DNA of 64,000 bases from assembly GCA_022509125.1 (NCBI GenBank), contig JAFLTU010000002.1, forward strand, positions 62,001 to 126,000, written 5' to 3'. The notes under the pieces were generated by a model. That model made no database searches and had not been told where the DNA came from. It saw nothing but the letters and a program-made list of their open reading frames with translations. Both the position numbers and the translations under genes were made by a program. Origin of the DNA: Muribaculaceae bacterium (lineage in GTDB: Bacteria; Bacteroidota; Bacteroidia; Bacteroidales; Muribaculaceae). Below, piece after piece: positions 17,595-26,966 of this stretch (within the stretch, counting starts at the first letter, position 1; each line of letters begins with the position of its first letter).

Positions 17595-19841
17595 ATGGGT
17601 AAATACGAAGAACTATTGGCGAATCTTCCGAATGATTTCCTTCATGTGGCAAAATCCTATGCCACCGACAATAAATCTCCCAAGATTGAGCCTGTGCACC
17701 TGCTTCGGGCTCTCCTCCATAAAAATATGGGGTTGCTTGACTTCATAGAAACTGACTTAGATTCCGATTATTACTATCTTCTTGACTGGTCGGACGTTCG
17801 ATTGGGTCAGACTCCCAAGAGCCCTTTCCCAATGAAGGGGATAGAATTATCAGACTCTGCTAAGAGTGTCGTTAAGCAGGCTGCTGAAATCTCTGAAGAA
17901 CTCGGTTTCCCGGAGTTAGAATTGAAAGCCTTGTTGGCCTCCCTTGCCACTCCCGGTGTTGGCTTCACTTACGACCAATTAAAGACCTTACCGCTTTCGC
18001 CGGATGCTATCAAAGCTGCTATGGGAGGAAATAGGGCGACAGTCATGAATGACTCAACCCATAAATCAAACTCCACCGCGACCAAAGGAGAGGGAAGTTC
18101 CCTCAGCCCTTACTTTTCAGTGATGAAGGATGAAGATGACGAAAATGAAATCATTGGTTTTGAGTCGAAATTAAAGGGTATGTTGGAAACCCTATCACGT
18201 AAAGATAGGGCAAACCTGATTATCACGGGCGAAAATGGAGTTGGAAAGACCAGTTTAGTGAAAGCATTGGTCAATAGCCAGAAGAATGGTAAGCTCCCTG
18301 CATCATTAAAAGATCTTTATATAATAGATCTCGACCTTATGTCGCTGACCCAGGGCGTCACTTATAAAGGTGAGGTTGAAGACCGGTTCAAGAAGGTGGC
18401 AGATGAACTTTCCAAACATCCGCAACCTTTGATGGTGATAGAGAATTTCCAGAGGGTGATGGACAAGCAATCACTTCTCAATGCCCTCCTTCCCTCTCTT
18501 AAGAAACTTCTCTCAAAAAATCAAATACAGGTGATCTTGACATCTACTGTAGATGGTTTCACCAAAGATATTGAGAAAGATAAAGAATTGACAGGCTATT
18601 GCGAAAAGATAAGTGTGGAGGAACCCTCTGAAGAGATGGCCACGGAAATCCTTAAACATAAGGCTCCCAAATATTGCGAATTTCATGGAGTGGAAATGGC
18701 TGAAGATTTGCCGGAAGAGCTTGTGAGACTCGCCAAAAGATACTTGCCTGAGAAGAGCCTTCCATCATCTGCTATTGATTTGTTAGACCGTGGGATGGCC
18801 TCTTTGAAAATACAGAACGAATTGGCCGAGGAGGGAGAGCCGGAAAAAGTTCTCACCAAGGAGATTGTAAAGGATATTGTCGCTAACATGACGGGTCTTC
18901 CAATCGGCAATATCCAAACAGAGGAGCGGGAAAAACTTGGAAATGCCGAGGAGATACTCCATCGGAGAGTGGTGGGCCAGAACCATGCTGTCAAAAGTAT
19001 TCTGGATGCTATCTATGAGTCGCGGTCAGGACTTAACAAAAAGGGTCAGCCCATCGGTTCATTCTTCTTCCTGGGTCCGACAGGCACAGGCAAGACAGAG
19101 CTGGCCAAATCGCTTGCCGACTTCCTTTTTAACGACGAGAACTCAATCTTGCGTTTCGACATGTCGGAATATAAGGAAGAACACTCCGTTGCTCTCCTTT
19201 ATGGAGCACCTCCGGGCTATGTAGGATATGAAGAGGGAGGATTGCTTGTGAATAAAATCAGGCAACATCCCTATTCAGTGGTTCTTTTCGATGAAATCGA
19301 GAAGGCACATAGGTCGGTGTTCGACCTCTTCCTGCAAATCCTCGATGAAGGAAAGCTTCACGACCGACTTGGCAGAGTGGGAGATTTTTCCAATGCAGTG
19401 ATTATCTTCACTTCAAACATAGGTAGCGATCATATCTTCAAATCTTTCGAGGCAGGACATGTGCCTACCCATGACGAAATGCTTGAAGTGATGCAAGGGA
19501 ATTTCCGACCTGAATTTTTGGCCCGACTGACCGAAATATTGCCTTTCTCGCCTATCACTGAGGCAATGATTTCCCGGATATTTGATATTCATATAAAGAA
19601 TTTGGTGAAGTCGCTTGAGGCGCAGGATATCACCTTCAAGATAGACGATACAGCTCGTGAATATATCACGAAAGTAGGGTTTAACAAGCATTACGGGGCT
19701 CGCCCTGTTCTTGGAATAATAAGGAAGGAGATCCGTCGCCCGCTCTCGAAGATGATTATAGCCGGCGATTTGAAGGCCGGAGAGACCGTGACTATGAAAC
19801 ATGACAAGGAGAAAAACGAAATTCATTGGGAGATTGACTGA
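17595..19841 (+). CDS. clpV: T6SS sheath-recycling AAA+ ATPase ClpV/TssH
   Basis: The 748-residue double-AAA+ protein has a Clp N-domain (about residues 1-150). The first ATPase domain has Walker A GENGVGKTS from residue 212. The second has Walker A GPTGTGKT from 494 and Walker B LFDEIEK with Asp566 and Glu567. ClpV disassembles the contracted TssB/TssC sheath in the cytoplasm. Two features are odd. Walker B of the first domain reads MVIENFQ, with Glu283-Asn284 in place of Asp-Glu. The long ClpB-type middle coiled coil is missing, leaving only about 20 residues between the first domain and the second linker. ATG 17595 is preferred over TTG 17562. The tssB gene follows after 84 bases, fixing the identity as ClpV rather than ClpB/ClpC. 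Confidence 0.93.
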   Translation: MGKYEELLANLPNDFLHVAKSYATDNKSPKIEPVHLLRALLHKNMGLLDFIETDLDSDYYYLLDWSDVRLGQTPKSPFPMKGIELSDSAKSVVKQAAEISEELGFPELELKALLASLATPGVGFTYDQLKTLPLSPDAIKAAMGGNRATVMNDSTHKSNSTATKGEGSSLSPYFSVMKDEDDENEIIGFESKLKGMLETLSRKDRANLIITGENGVGKTSLVKALVNSQKNGKLPASLKDLYIIDLDLMSLTQGVTYKGEVEDRFKKVADELSKHPQPLMVIENFQRVMDKQSLLNALLPSLKKLLSKNQIQVILTSTVDGFTKDIEKDKELTGYCEKISVEEPSEEMATEILKHKAPKYCEFHGVEMAEDLPEELVRLAKRYLPEKSLPSSAIDLLDRGMASLKIQNELAEEGEPEKVLTKEIVKDIVANMTGLPIGNIQTEEREKLGNAEEILHRRVVGQNHAVKSILDAIYESRSGLNKKGQPIGSFFFLGPTGTGKTELAKSLADFLFNDENSILRFDMSEYKEEHSVALLYGAPPGYVGYEEGGLLVNKIRQHPYSVVLFDEIEKAHRSVFDLFLQILDEGKLHDRLGRVGDFSNAVIIFTSNIGSDHIFKSFEAGHVPTHDEMLEVMQGNFRPEFLARLTEILPFSPITEAMISRIFDIHIKNLVKSLEAQDITFKIDDTAREYITKVGFNKHYGARPVLGIIRKEIRRPLSKMIIAGDLKAGETVTMKHDKEKNEIHWEID

Positions 19842-19925
19842 GCATTGATATTTGAAAAAACTTACTGCCGGAGTATTATTCCCATGAACTACTAATAAAC
19901 GAAAAACAAAATATAAAACATAGCT

Positions 19926-20375
19926 ATGGCAAAGAAAACAGTTATCACCAAGGTGCTTGACGTAAACAATCAAGACGGAGTGATAGAATTTCCACAGAAC
20001 CGGACACTCTATGTAGACCAGTTCACCGATGAAGCCCCTTCAGATGAAGACGAAATGAAAGGTTTTCAGGCGAGAAACGTTGCAGAAGTGTTTGAAAAAT
20101 ACACTCCCAAGAAAGAAGTGGAACTTGAAGATGAAGACGGAGAGATCAACTATGAGGATTTTATCTTCACTCAGTTGAAAGATTTCTCGGAGGATGCCCT
20201 TATTCAACAAAGCGAAACTATGTCGATGGCCAAAGATAAGATTGAGGCCTACAACAGCATAGTGGAGCAATTAAAGAAGAATAAGAAATTGCGCGACATT
20301 TTGAAAGATCCGTCGGCACGTCAAGGTCTTGTGGATGTCTTGAAGGCTATGCGTGATGAAATCGAGGGTAATTGA
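19926..20375 (+). CDS. tssB: T6SS contractile sheath small subunit TssB
   Basis: The 149-residue protein has the TssB (VipA) pattern of an N-terminal beta region, an acidic middle and the C-terminal helical part (ARQGLVDVLKAMRDEIE). The segment KYTPKKEVELEDEDG replaces the 'LP(N)K(P)EVDI' type element seen in other TssB proteins. TssB intertwines with TssC to form the extended sheath around the Hcp tube. It lies directly upstream of tssC (37-base gap) as in almost all T6SSs. The similarity to proteobacterial TssB is remote, as expected for Bacteroidetes systems, and the call rests partly on position. Confidence 0.85.
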   Translation: MAKKTVITKVLDVNNQDGVIEFPQNRTLYVDQFTDEAPSDEDEMKGFQARNVAEVFEKYTPKKEVELEDEDGEINYEDFIFTQLKDFSEDALIQQSETMSMAKDKIEAYNSIVEQLKKNKKLRDILKDPSARQGLVDVLKAMRDEIEGN

Positions 20376-20412
20376 TAAAAGGAGAGGATAAAAACAAGGA
20401 ATAGAAAAAGAT

Positions 20413-21810
20413 ATGGCTACAGAAGGAAAGGCAATAGATCAGCCGCAACAAGAGGAGCTTCAGGCTCGACAGGCAGCGCCTCAACTTTCCACTGAGGAAT
20501 TGCTCGAGTCAGGACTTGACTCCTTAAAGAAATTCGGAGGCTTTCAGATAGTAAAAGGCCTTATAAAAGGTGCAGCGAATCTTGATCCCAAGGAGGCCGT
20601 TGTGAAGAAATTATTCTTAAAAGATGCCGACTATGAGGAAGAGAGGAATTCAGTAAAGAAATCTCTCGACATATGGATCGACCTGCTTGAGAATGGTAAA
20701 GAAGCAGGCGCTGAAAAACTAATGGAAGTTTCGGAGCAAAAGGCCAAGAAGGCAGAAAAGAACCTTAGCAAAAACCTCAAAAAGGTCTTGGAGGAAATCC
20801 GTCAGCTTGAGATGGCTTATCGGGGAGTGGATGCATTTTTTGCAAACGCAGGCCAGGGTAAGGTAGACTGTCTGACAATCATGAATGTGGAAAAAGAGGC
20901 TTTGAGCGATTATGACTCCTTGTCAACTAAAAAGGTGAGAGACGAACTGGAGAAATATTACGACCGTCTTAACTTGAAGAGGAACTACAGTTTGATGGTT
21001 GCTCCCGGTTATTTGGGCGACAGCGACACAGTAAGGACTTGGGCCAAGACAGCCTATCGTAATAAGGTGTTGCTAATCACCGACTTTAAAGACAGTTTGA
21101 AATACGATATGCTCAAACAGGAGCTCGACAAGGCTAACCTTCAGGATCAAGATGTTGAATTAGCCAATGTTGTGATGACCTGCAACTATTTGCTTGGACG
21201 CAAAAAGTCGAAGACAGCCAAAGAAGACGATGATTTCTATATCCCAGCCTCCTCAGCATTAGCAGGAAGAATGACCAATACCGATGAAGTTGTTATTTCC
21301 CAAGGCATCGCGGGCAAGAAGTATGGCACTCTGGAAAATGTGAAGGGAGTCAGAATGGATATGAGGAAATCAGAAATAGCCTCAATTATCGATGAGGGAG
21401 TTGTGCCTGTTGTGGAGGAAGACGGACGCGTGATGGCTTTCTCCAACCGTTCGCTCTATAACGGAGCCACAATAGGACTTCAGGAGTATCCAATCGTAAG
21501 GGTGTTTGATTGGATGGCCAAAGTGTTCCAGAATTTCTTCAACGATGAGGCATTCCGAGTGTTTGACGGCAAGGTCAGAGACGAGCTGAGCCAAGCTTTG
21601 CACGGATTTCTTAGCGACTACAAGGGTCCGGGAGGATTGATCGAGAGCTACAGTCTTAAGGGAATAGAGCAAAACCCGGTGACTAAAGACATTAACATAA
21701 AGGTGGAACTCAAGCCATTCTTCGCAGCCAAAAACTTCCTTATCGAGCTCACAGGCCATAATGGGACTGCCGGAGTTGACTGGAACCAGAATGTTCAAAA
21801 CAAAGAATGA
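20413..21810 (+). CDS. tssC: T6SS contractile sheath large subunit TssC
   Basis: The 465-residue product has recognisable TssC (VipB) segments: QLEMAYRGVDAFFANAG near residue 135 (equivalent to the 'W..L..L...' core), SLMVAPGYLGDSDTVRTWAK and a C-terminal sheath domain ending near FLIELTGHNG. A lysine-rich helical N-terminus (about residues 1-110) may carry the ClpV recognition element. TssC forms the bulk of the sheath with TssB. It lies between tssB and the tube gene hcp (23-base gap), the expected order. Confidence 0.9.
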   Translation: MATEGKAIDQPQQEELQARQAAPQLSTEELLESGLDSLKKFGGFQIVKGLIKGAANLDPKEAVVKKLFLKDADYEEERNSVKKSLDIWIDLLENGKEAGAEKLMEVSEQKAKKAEKNLSKNLKKVLEEIRQLEMAYRGVDAFFANAGQGKVDCLTIMNVEKEALSDYDSLSTKKVRDELEKYYDRLNLKRNYSLMVAPGYLGDSDTVRTWAKTAYRNKVLLITDFKDSLKYDMLKQELDKANLQDQDVELANVVMTCNYLLGRKKSKTAKEDDDFYIPASSALAGRMTNTDEVVISQGIAGKKYGTLENVKGVRMDMRKSEIASIIDEGVVPVVEEDGRVMAFSNRSLYNGATIGLQEYPIVRVFDWMAKVFQNFFNDEAFRVFDGKVRDELSQALHGFLSDYKGPGGLIESYSLKGIEQNPVTKDINIKVELKPFFAAKNFLIELTGHNGTAGVDWNQNVQNKE

Positions 21811-21833
21811 AAAACTAAAAATATAATAACACC

Positions 21834-22238
21834 ATGGCAACAAGACTTGCAACCATCTCCGCTGACGGCATCCAGGAGCGTGAGATCCTGTTCGTGAAAT
21901 ACGAACTCAACCAGAAGACCGACATCGAGGGACAACCGACCGGAACCACCCGTGGAGGAAAAATCACTGTAAAGGTGAAGAGCAACGACGACGGCAACAC
22001 CGACATTCTCGAATGGATGTGTGCTACCCACATGAGCAAGTCCGGGAAGATTTCTTTCCCGAACCGTGAGGGTGGTGAAATGAAACATCTCTCATTCAAA
22101 GAGGGTTACGTGGTGGACTATGCCGAGACCTACGACGCTACCAACGACATTCTTCAATATGAGGAATTCACAATCAGCGCTAAGGAAATACAAGTGGGAA
22201 ATGCCATCCACGACAACCGTTGGACTCTCAATCATTAA
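21834..22238 (+). CDS. tssD: T6SS tube protein Hcp/TssD (first copy)
   Basis: The 134-residue protein fits the Bacteroidetes TssD family. The strand pattern includes EREILFVKYELNQKTD, PTGTTRGGKITVKV and FTISAKEIQVGNAIHDNRW near the C-terminus. It forms hexameric rings that stack into the tube expelled by the sheath. The use of frequent codons and the very regular sequence suggest high expression. A strong hairpin (22264-22291) immediately downstream could stabilise this part of the transcript. The second copy follows after 121 bases and is only moderately similar. Confidence 0.93.
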   Translation: MATRLATISADGIQEREILFVKYELNQKTDIEGQPTGTTRGGKITVKVKSNDDGNTDILEWMCATHMSKSGKISFPNREGGEMKHLSFKEGYVVDYAETYDATNDILQYEEFTISAKEIQVGNAIHDNRWTLNH

Positions 22239-22263
22239 TTGAATCCAAAGGCAACAGACATTG

Positions 22264-22291
22264 CCGGAGGCCGGTTTGCACCGGCTTCCGG
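22264..22291 (+). promoter_or_regulatory. Strong hairpin between the two hcp genes
   Basis: An 11-base-pair stem (CCGGAGGCCGG with CCGGCTTCCGG, one G-T pair) closes a six-base loop 25 bases after the first hcp stop. No T-run follows, so it is more likely a partial terminator or a 3'-end stabiliser that raises Hcp output relative to downstream genes. Confidence 0.6.
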
Positions 22292-22359
22292 TTCCAAATT
22301 AAATAGACTCATGCCGCTTTAATCCTAAAGGGGACGGAGTCACAGACCCTAATTAAAAA

Positions 22360-22842
22360 ATGGCCATACACGGTAGTTTGAAATTCCGGGACCGCACCTA
22401 TAACGTGGTTGAATGTGAATATCAGTTTTTCCAGTCGGTAGACGAGACAGGCAAACCGACTTCCCGTCCCACCGGAGGGATAATCACTGTAGTGATGCCT
22501 TCAACCAACGACGACGATATGTTTTTCTATAATTGGATGTTCAATAAATCTGAGGTGAAGGAAGGCGTCTTAAGATTCAATCTCTATTCTCAAGACAACA
22601 GGGTGAGCTACAAGACTGTGGCCTTCGCTAATGCCTATTGCGTCGAGTTGAGGGATTATTTCAACGACCATGACGAGAATCTGATGTATACCACCATAAA
22701 AATATCTGCACAAGTGATAGTTGTGGGGTCGACAAATACAGCCGTTTTCTCGAATGCATGGACAAACGACTCGGTTGAATCGCTTGCCGGCGATCTTTCC
22801 CAAAGGGTCAAAGACACATTCCAGAGTTTAAATTCATTCTGA
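22360..22842 (+). CDS. Second Hcp/TssD-type tube protein
   Basis: The 160-residue protein shares the TssD pattern with its neighbour. It has a RTYNVVECEYQFFQ start strand, the PTSRPTGGIITVV motif parallel to 'PTGTTRGGKITV' in the first copy, and a C-terminal strand with IKISAQVIVVGSTNTAVF. It has a longer C-terminal tail (about residues 137-160, VESLAGDLSQRVKDTFQSL). Sequence divergence and the extension suggest a specialised ring, for instance next to VgrG or carrying cargo, rather than bulk tube. It is four bases from vgrG, which supports the spike-adaptor idea. Position and pattern, not close identity, support the call. Confidence 0.8.
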   Translation: MAIHGSLKFRDRTYNVVECEYQFFQSVDETGKPTSRPTGGIITVVMPSTNDDDMFFYNWMFNKSEVKEGVLRFNLYSQDNRVSYKTVAFANAYCVELRDYFNDHDENLMYTTIKISAQVIVVGSTNTAVFSNAWTNDSVESLAGDLSQRVKDTFQSLNSF

Positions 22843-22846
22843 AACA

Positions 22847-24841
22847 ATGTCGACCACAATCTCAAGATTCACACTTATAATAGATGGAACTCAGTCGAGA
22901 GATTTCCTGTTGGAACTAGACGGGGAAATTTTCAAACTCGACAATTTTTCCCTTTGGCAGGCCCTGATGCATCCAAATGTGCTCCGTTTCACTATGCGGA
23001 AGGGGCCGCGCGAGGATGGAAACGATCCGAATTTTAAGACTTGTGGAGAGATAATCGGAAAAGACATCTCACTCATAATTGAGACAAAAAACATGGAGCG
23101 ACTCTCCTCGATGAATACAGATGAAGCGACCACGAGCGACATCACGTTCAAGGGAATAGTCACAGCCGTCAATGGTTCGCGTTCCATGTCTGACTACACT
23201 ATAGAGGTAGAGGCCAAAAGCTATGACTCCTTACTTGTCGACAATCCCAATTGTAAATCCTTTGAATGTCGGAGCTTGGAGGATATAGTAGGGGATGTTG
23301 TTGAAGAATATTCGGATTTGATATCCCCCCAAATAAGTCCGAGATTTACCGATGAGTTGCCATATACGGTGCAATACAACGAAAATAATTATCTTTTCCT
23401 GCAACGGTTGGCAAGAAGGTTTGGGGAATGGATCTACAATGATGGAGAACACTTGGTGTTTGGTGAGCTTCCTGAGGGGGAAACTGTGGTGCTAGGTTAT
23501 CCCGACAAAGATGTGCCTTCCTATAGTGTAGACCTGAAACTTGCCCACACCGCGTTTGGACATGTGGCATCCTCCTATAATTCCTTTGATTCAAACATAA
23601 AGGAGGGGGCTGAAGAGATGGAAAGAAGCTATAATGGATTGGCTGACTTAGTCTATGAGGCGTCGCGTGAAAGGATAACAAAATCCACGCTTCAAAACCT
23701 CCATTCGGGAGGATTCTCCGACAACGACGGTAGAGAGACAGTCTTAAACGTCTCGACCAAAACACAGGCGAGAGGTGAAAAAGCCGGGATGCTTCTTTAC
23801 AATGGAACAACTTATAGTTCTCGTCTTAAAATCGGGACCAAACTCATTATAAAAGACAATTTTTTAAAAAACGACAGAGCCGGTGACCTTAGCGATGTTG
23901 AGCAAGACGAGATTTTGATAACCGAGCTTACGCATTATTTTTCAAGCGACGAGACCTACTACAATAACTTCATGGGTATCCCGGCGGCCTGCGATTATCC
24001 GCCTTATGCTGATTCGGATGTCTTCCCCGTTGCCTCCTCTTGTCGGGCCAAGGTGACAGACAATGAAGATCCCAACAATCTTGGACGAATCAGAGTGCAA
24101 TTTGACTGGCAGGCCCAGCTTGACGACGAAATGCAAACCCCCTGGCTCAGGATATCCCAACCCTATGCGGGAGGTGGTAAAGGTTTCAGCTTTCTTCCCG
24201 AAATCGGGGAGGAAGTGATGGTGGATTTCGAGGGTGGAAATGCGGAACGACCCTTCGTTAAGGGCACTCTTTTCAACGGAGTGGAAGATCCTGACAAGAA
24301 ATGGCTCCCCGGGGATAATCAGGTTAAGGCTATACGCACCAAAAACGGTCACACGATTGAGATATGGGATAAAGAGGAGGGTGGTTATATCCGGATCTAC
24401 GATAATGAAAAGGAGAATTATATCTTAACCTTCTCGACTGATGATAAATTGATCAAACTGGAATCTTCAGGAAATATCGAGCTTCACGCAAAGAAGGATA
24501 TAATCATGAGGGCAGGCAACGACTTCAATGTCAAAGCCGGCAACGATATCATCACAGGGGCCGGAAGAAACCGGGAAGATACAACAGGGTCTGACAAGAC
24601 TTCAACAGTGGGTCGGAACCATAGCGAGAGCATAGGCCAGAACCATTTCCATACCGTCGGAGCAAACCACGATGTGAAGGTGACGAACAATGAACAACTC
24701 ACTGCCAACAATATCCGACAAGAGGCAAAGAAAGATTTAGACCAGTATTCCACCAAACATGTGGCGAAGGCCTCGGACTCGATGGCTCTAAATGCTTCAG
24801 CGGAGATAGATATAAAGGCCGCCCAAGTGAAAACCAACTAA
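22847..24841 (+). CDS. vgrG: T6SS spike protein VgrG
   Basis: The 664-residue protein follows VgrG order: a gp27-like N-terminal part (residues 1 to about 370), a gp5-like OB fold (about 380-500, with CRAKVTDNEDPNNLGRIRV and EIGEEVMVDFEGGNAERP), and a C-terminal beta-helix. The helix shows degenerate repeats such as DTTGSDKTSTVGRNHSESIG and ends in AAQVKTN. A trimer forms the spike at the tip of the Hcp tube. There is no extra enzymatic domain after the helix, so cargo probably attaches through the DUF4280/PAAR-like gene that follows (60-base gap). It starts four bases after the second Hcp gene. Confidence 0.95.
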   Translation: MSTTISRFTLIIDGTQSRDFLLELDGEIFKLDNFSLWQALMHPNVLRFTMRKGPREDGNDPNFKTCGEIIGKDISLIIETKNMERLSSMNTDEATTSDITFKGIVTAVNGSRSMSDYTIEVEAKSYDSLLVDNPNCKSFECRSLEDIVGDVVEEYSDLISPQISPRFTDELPYTVQYNENNYLFLQRLARRFGEWIYNDGEHLVFGELPEGETVVLGYPDKDVPSYSVDLKLAHTAFGHVASSYNSFDSNIKEGAEEMERSYNGLADLVYEASRERITKSTLQNLHSGGFSDNDGRETVLNVSTKTQARGEKAGMLLYNGTTYSSRLKIGTKLIIKDNFLKNDRAGDLSDVEQDEILITELTHYFSSDETYYNNFMGIPAACDYPPYADSDVFPVASSCRAKVTDNEDPNNLGRIRVQFDWQAQLDDEMQTPWLRISQPYAGGGKGFSFLPEIGEEVMVDFEGGNAERPFVKGTLFNGVEDPDKKWLPGDNQVKAIRTKNGHTIEIWDKEEGGYIRIYDNEKENYILTFSTDDKLIKLESSGNIELHAKKDIIMRAGNDFNVKAGNDIITGAGRNREDTTGSDKTSTVGRNHSESIGQNHFHTVGANHDVKVTNNEQLTANNIRQEAKKDLDQYSTKHVAKASDSMALNASAEIDIKAAQVKTN

Positions 24842-24901
24842 TAATAGGGTTCTCCATTAAAGACCCATAAAGAGATCTTTGTGAGATAAAAAGAAAAAAG
24901 G

Positions 24902-26203
24902 ATGAGTTTCGATTCGATATTGAAGTCAGCACGAAGCGGGGCTAAAGGCATTCAGTCGGTGGCCAAGTTTCTCAAGATCGAGCTCCCTACGGAATTTCCG
25001 GAGGAGATTGTGAAGCTCAACGATTGTCTTGACACATATTCATCTGTCAAGACGATGGTTTCTACAGTGGTCAGTGACGCCACCGGTCTCCGAGATCTGT
25101 CAAGCTGGGCCTCTCTCACCGGGAATTTCGATAAAAACTGGGATGCCTTTGCAAAGGAATATAACGAGATTTTCAATCGGGCCAACAAACTTCAGAAGGA
25201 AAATATTCTAGAGACATTTGCCAAAGACCATTTTGGAGAAAACATTTTTGAAGCGGCAAGCATAATAAAAAATTCATCGGCCGACATCCTGACCGGCATC
25301 ACCGGTTTTAAGGGCGGTGTCAATGCATTTAAAGGTAGCTATCGAAATCCCGTTGAGGCTGCAAATAAGATAACTCAGGGAGTTTCAGCCATTGTCAACT
25401 CAGTTCAGAAAGTTTCAAATTCCGTCAACAATATCCTCAAATTCATTGAAAAGAAGAGGGGAATCGAGAGTCCGGGAGGTTCTGTGATATTAAGCCAACT
25501 GGGTTCTTTGACTTCGAAAAGACCAATAGGCGTTGCCCTCTCGGGCATGAATATAGCCACCGGAGGCCTGAATGCTTTTGCAAGTGGTAATTCCACAATC
25601 AATGCTCTGAAACAAGGCGATTTAAAGGCAACATGGTCGGCTGGATATGCGACATACAAAAATATTAAGGGTATACTATCAGAAGTAAAGAATCTCAAGA
25701 AGAAACTTGGCCCCGGAGGGGTTGCTACCGGGGGAGCTGCTCCCATAAGTTTCAATTCCGATTCCCAGGAGGGGGAAACTTCTGGTATGACAGAAACAGC
25801 ATTAGCGGCTGCCGGAGCACAGACTTGCAGCTATGTCTGCTCTACCGGGAGGATGAGATGTACAAACGGAGATCAATTGTCGACACTGACAGTTTTGCCG
25901 TTGCGCACTATATGGTTGTGGGGCCAGCCACAGGCCAATATATCGGATCATATCTCCATCGTCAATATTGCTCCATTCGGGAAATGCCACACGGTGGCCT
26001 TTCCTCCAACCGGGGCGGCCACATCGGCCAATCATGGAAAATTGACACCGATGCCTTGCATTCCCAACACTCCTTTCCCGTGGATGAACGGCAAGAATGA
26101 TGTCTTGCTCCAGGGACAACCCGCTTTACTCGACACCTCAAAGTTGCAATGTATCTATGGAGGGACAATCACCATTACCTTCAATGGCCAGAATCCCAAA
26201 TAG
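24902..26203 (+). CDS. PAAR-like spike tip (DUF4280) with a long helical N-terminus
   Basis: The 433-residue protein ends with a DUF4280/PAAR-like module (about residues 300-433). CSYVCSTGRMRCTNGDQ, GKCHTVAFPPTGAATSAN and PTPMPCIPNT-type elements provide a cysteine/histidine set suitable for a metal at the cone apex. DUF4280 proteins cap VgrG in Bacteroidales T6SSs. The N-terminal 290 residues are mainly helical and contain glycine/serine-rich amphipathic segments, e.g. GVSAIVNSVQKVSNSVNNIL. This is unusual for a plain PAAR tip. The extension could be an effector or a docking domain; no known toxin motif is visible. The next gene overlaps it slightly if its upstream frame is used, but its own ATG is downstream. 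Confidence 0.8.
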   Translation: MSFDSILKSARSGAKGIQSVAKFLKIELPTEFPEEIVKLNDCLDTYSSVKTMVSTVVSDATGLRDLSSWASLTGNFDKNWDAFAKEYNEIFNRANKLQKENILETFAKDHFGENIFEAASIIKNSSADILTGITGFKGGVNAFKGSYRNPVEAANKITQGVSAIVNSVQKVSNSVNNILKFIEKKRGIESPGGSVILSQLGSLTSKRPIGVALSGMNIATGGLNAFASGNSTINALKQGDLKATWSAGYATYKNIKGILSEVKNLKKKLGPGGVATGGAAPISFNSDSQEGETSGMTETALAAAGAQTCSYVCSTGRMRCTNGDQLSTLTVLPLRTIWLWGQPQANISDHISIVNIAPFGKCHTVAFPPTGAATSANHGKLTPMPCIPNTPFPWMNGKNDVLLQGQPALLDTSKLQCIYGGTITITFNGQNPK

Positions 26204-26241
26204 ATAGTGATGAGAAATTAATTAAAAAGATAGAAACCACA

Positions 26242-26949
26242 ATGGCAAAGATAAGACCGACAACGGCAGCCTCTATGGGTACGAAGGCGGCAAGCGGCAA
26301 CGACTCAGTCTGGACCAAGATAGCTCTTGGTTGCGACGTAGTCGGTATGACCGATATTCCGGTGGTGTCGCAAGGAGCCGAAGCCATTAGCGGAGTTATA
26401 AGTTTATGTCAGGGTGATTTTATCAGCGCTGCACTATCAGTGGGGAGTATGGTTCCGGGTCTTGGGAAAACAGCGGAATTGGCAAAGGTTGGGAGAAGAT
26501 CGGTAAAGGTGGCCGACGGTGTGGCCACAGTGGGCAAAGAGGCTAAGGCCATGGAAAAAGTTGTGAAGAATTCCGACGAAGTAGCCAAAGCTGTCTCGCA
26601 AGGTAACAAGGTTGAAAAAGCGGCAGCAAAGGCTCCTTCACCACAACCGACTAAAACCAATGCCAAAAATGTGAAGGAAACCCCTAAAAAGGAGACCATG
26701 AATGACAGAGTTAATGACAAGGATTTCAATATCTTTAACTCCGACGGAACAATCAATAAATCTGTAAAAATCAATGAAAATCCTTCCGGTTCCATATTTG
26801 GCGGAGGACAGGGCCAGACTGTTCAAAGCTTTAAAGGCAAAGGAGTGAATCCGGCTACTCAGGGACGAAATCTAACAAATTCCAACCCGGCGGTCAATAA
26901 TAAATTCAACATGAGAATGGGTGTTACTAATTTAGGTACACTTTGGTAA
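26242..26949 (+). CDS. Cargo-like protein with a hydrophobic pre-toxin-type region (candidate effector)
   Basis: The 235-residue protein starts at ATG 26242. An alternative frame back to 26149 lies inside the PAAR gene. Residues about 20-85 contain a hydrophobic glycine/alanine-rich stretch (FISAALSVGSMVPGLGKTAELAKVG) resembling the pre-toxin membrane regions of polymorphic toxins. A lysine/alanine-rich linker follows (about 85-160), then an asparagine-rich C-terminus with no recognised catalytic motif. Its place directly after the spike tip and before an unknown gene suggests an effector and possible partner, but toxicity is inferred only from this layout. Confidence 0.55.
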   Translation: MAKIRPTTAASMGTKAASGNDSVWTKIALGCDVVGMTDIPVVSQGAEAISGVISLCQGDFISAALSVGSMVPGLGKTAELAKVGRRSVKVADGVATVGKEAKAMEKVVKNSDEVAKAVSQGNKVEKAAAKAPSPQPTKTNAKNVKETPKKETMNDRVNDKDFNIFNSDGTINKSVKINENPSGSIFGGGQGQTVQSFKGKGVNPATQGRNLTNSNPAVNNKFNMRMGVTNLGTLW

Positions 26950-26966
26950 ATTTTTAATAGAAATTT

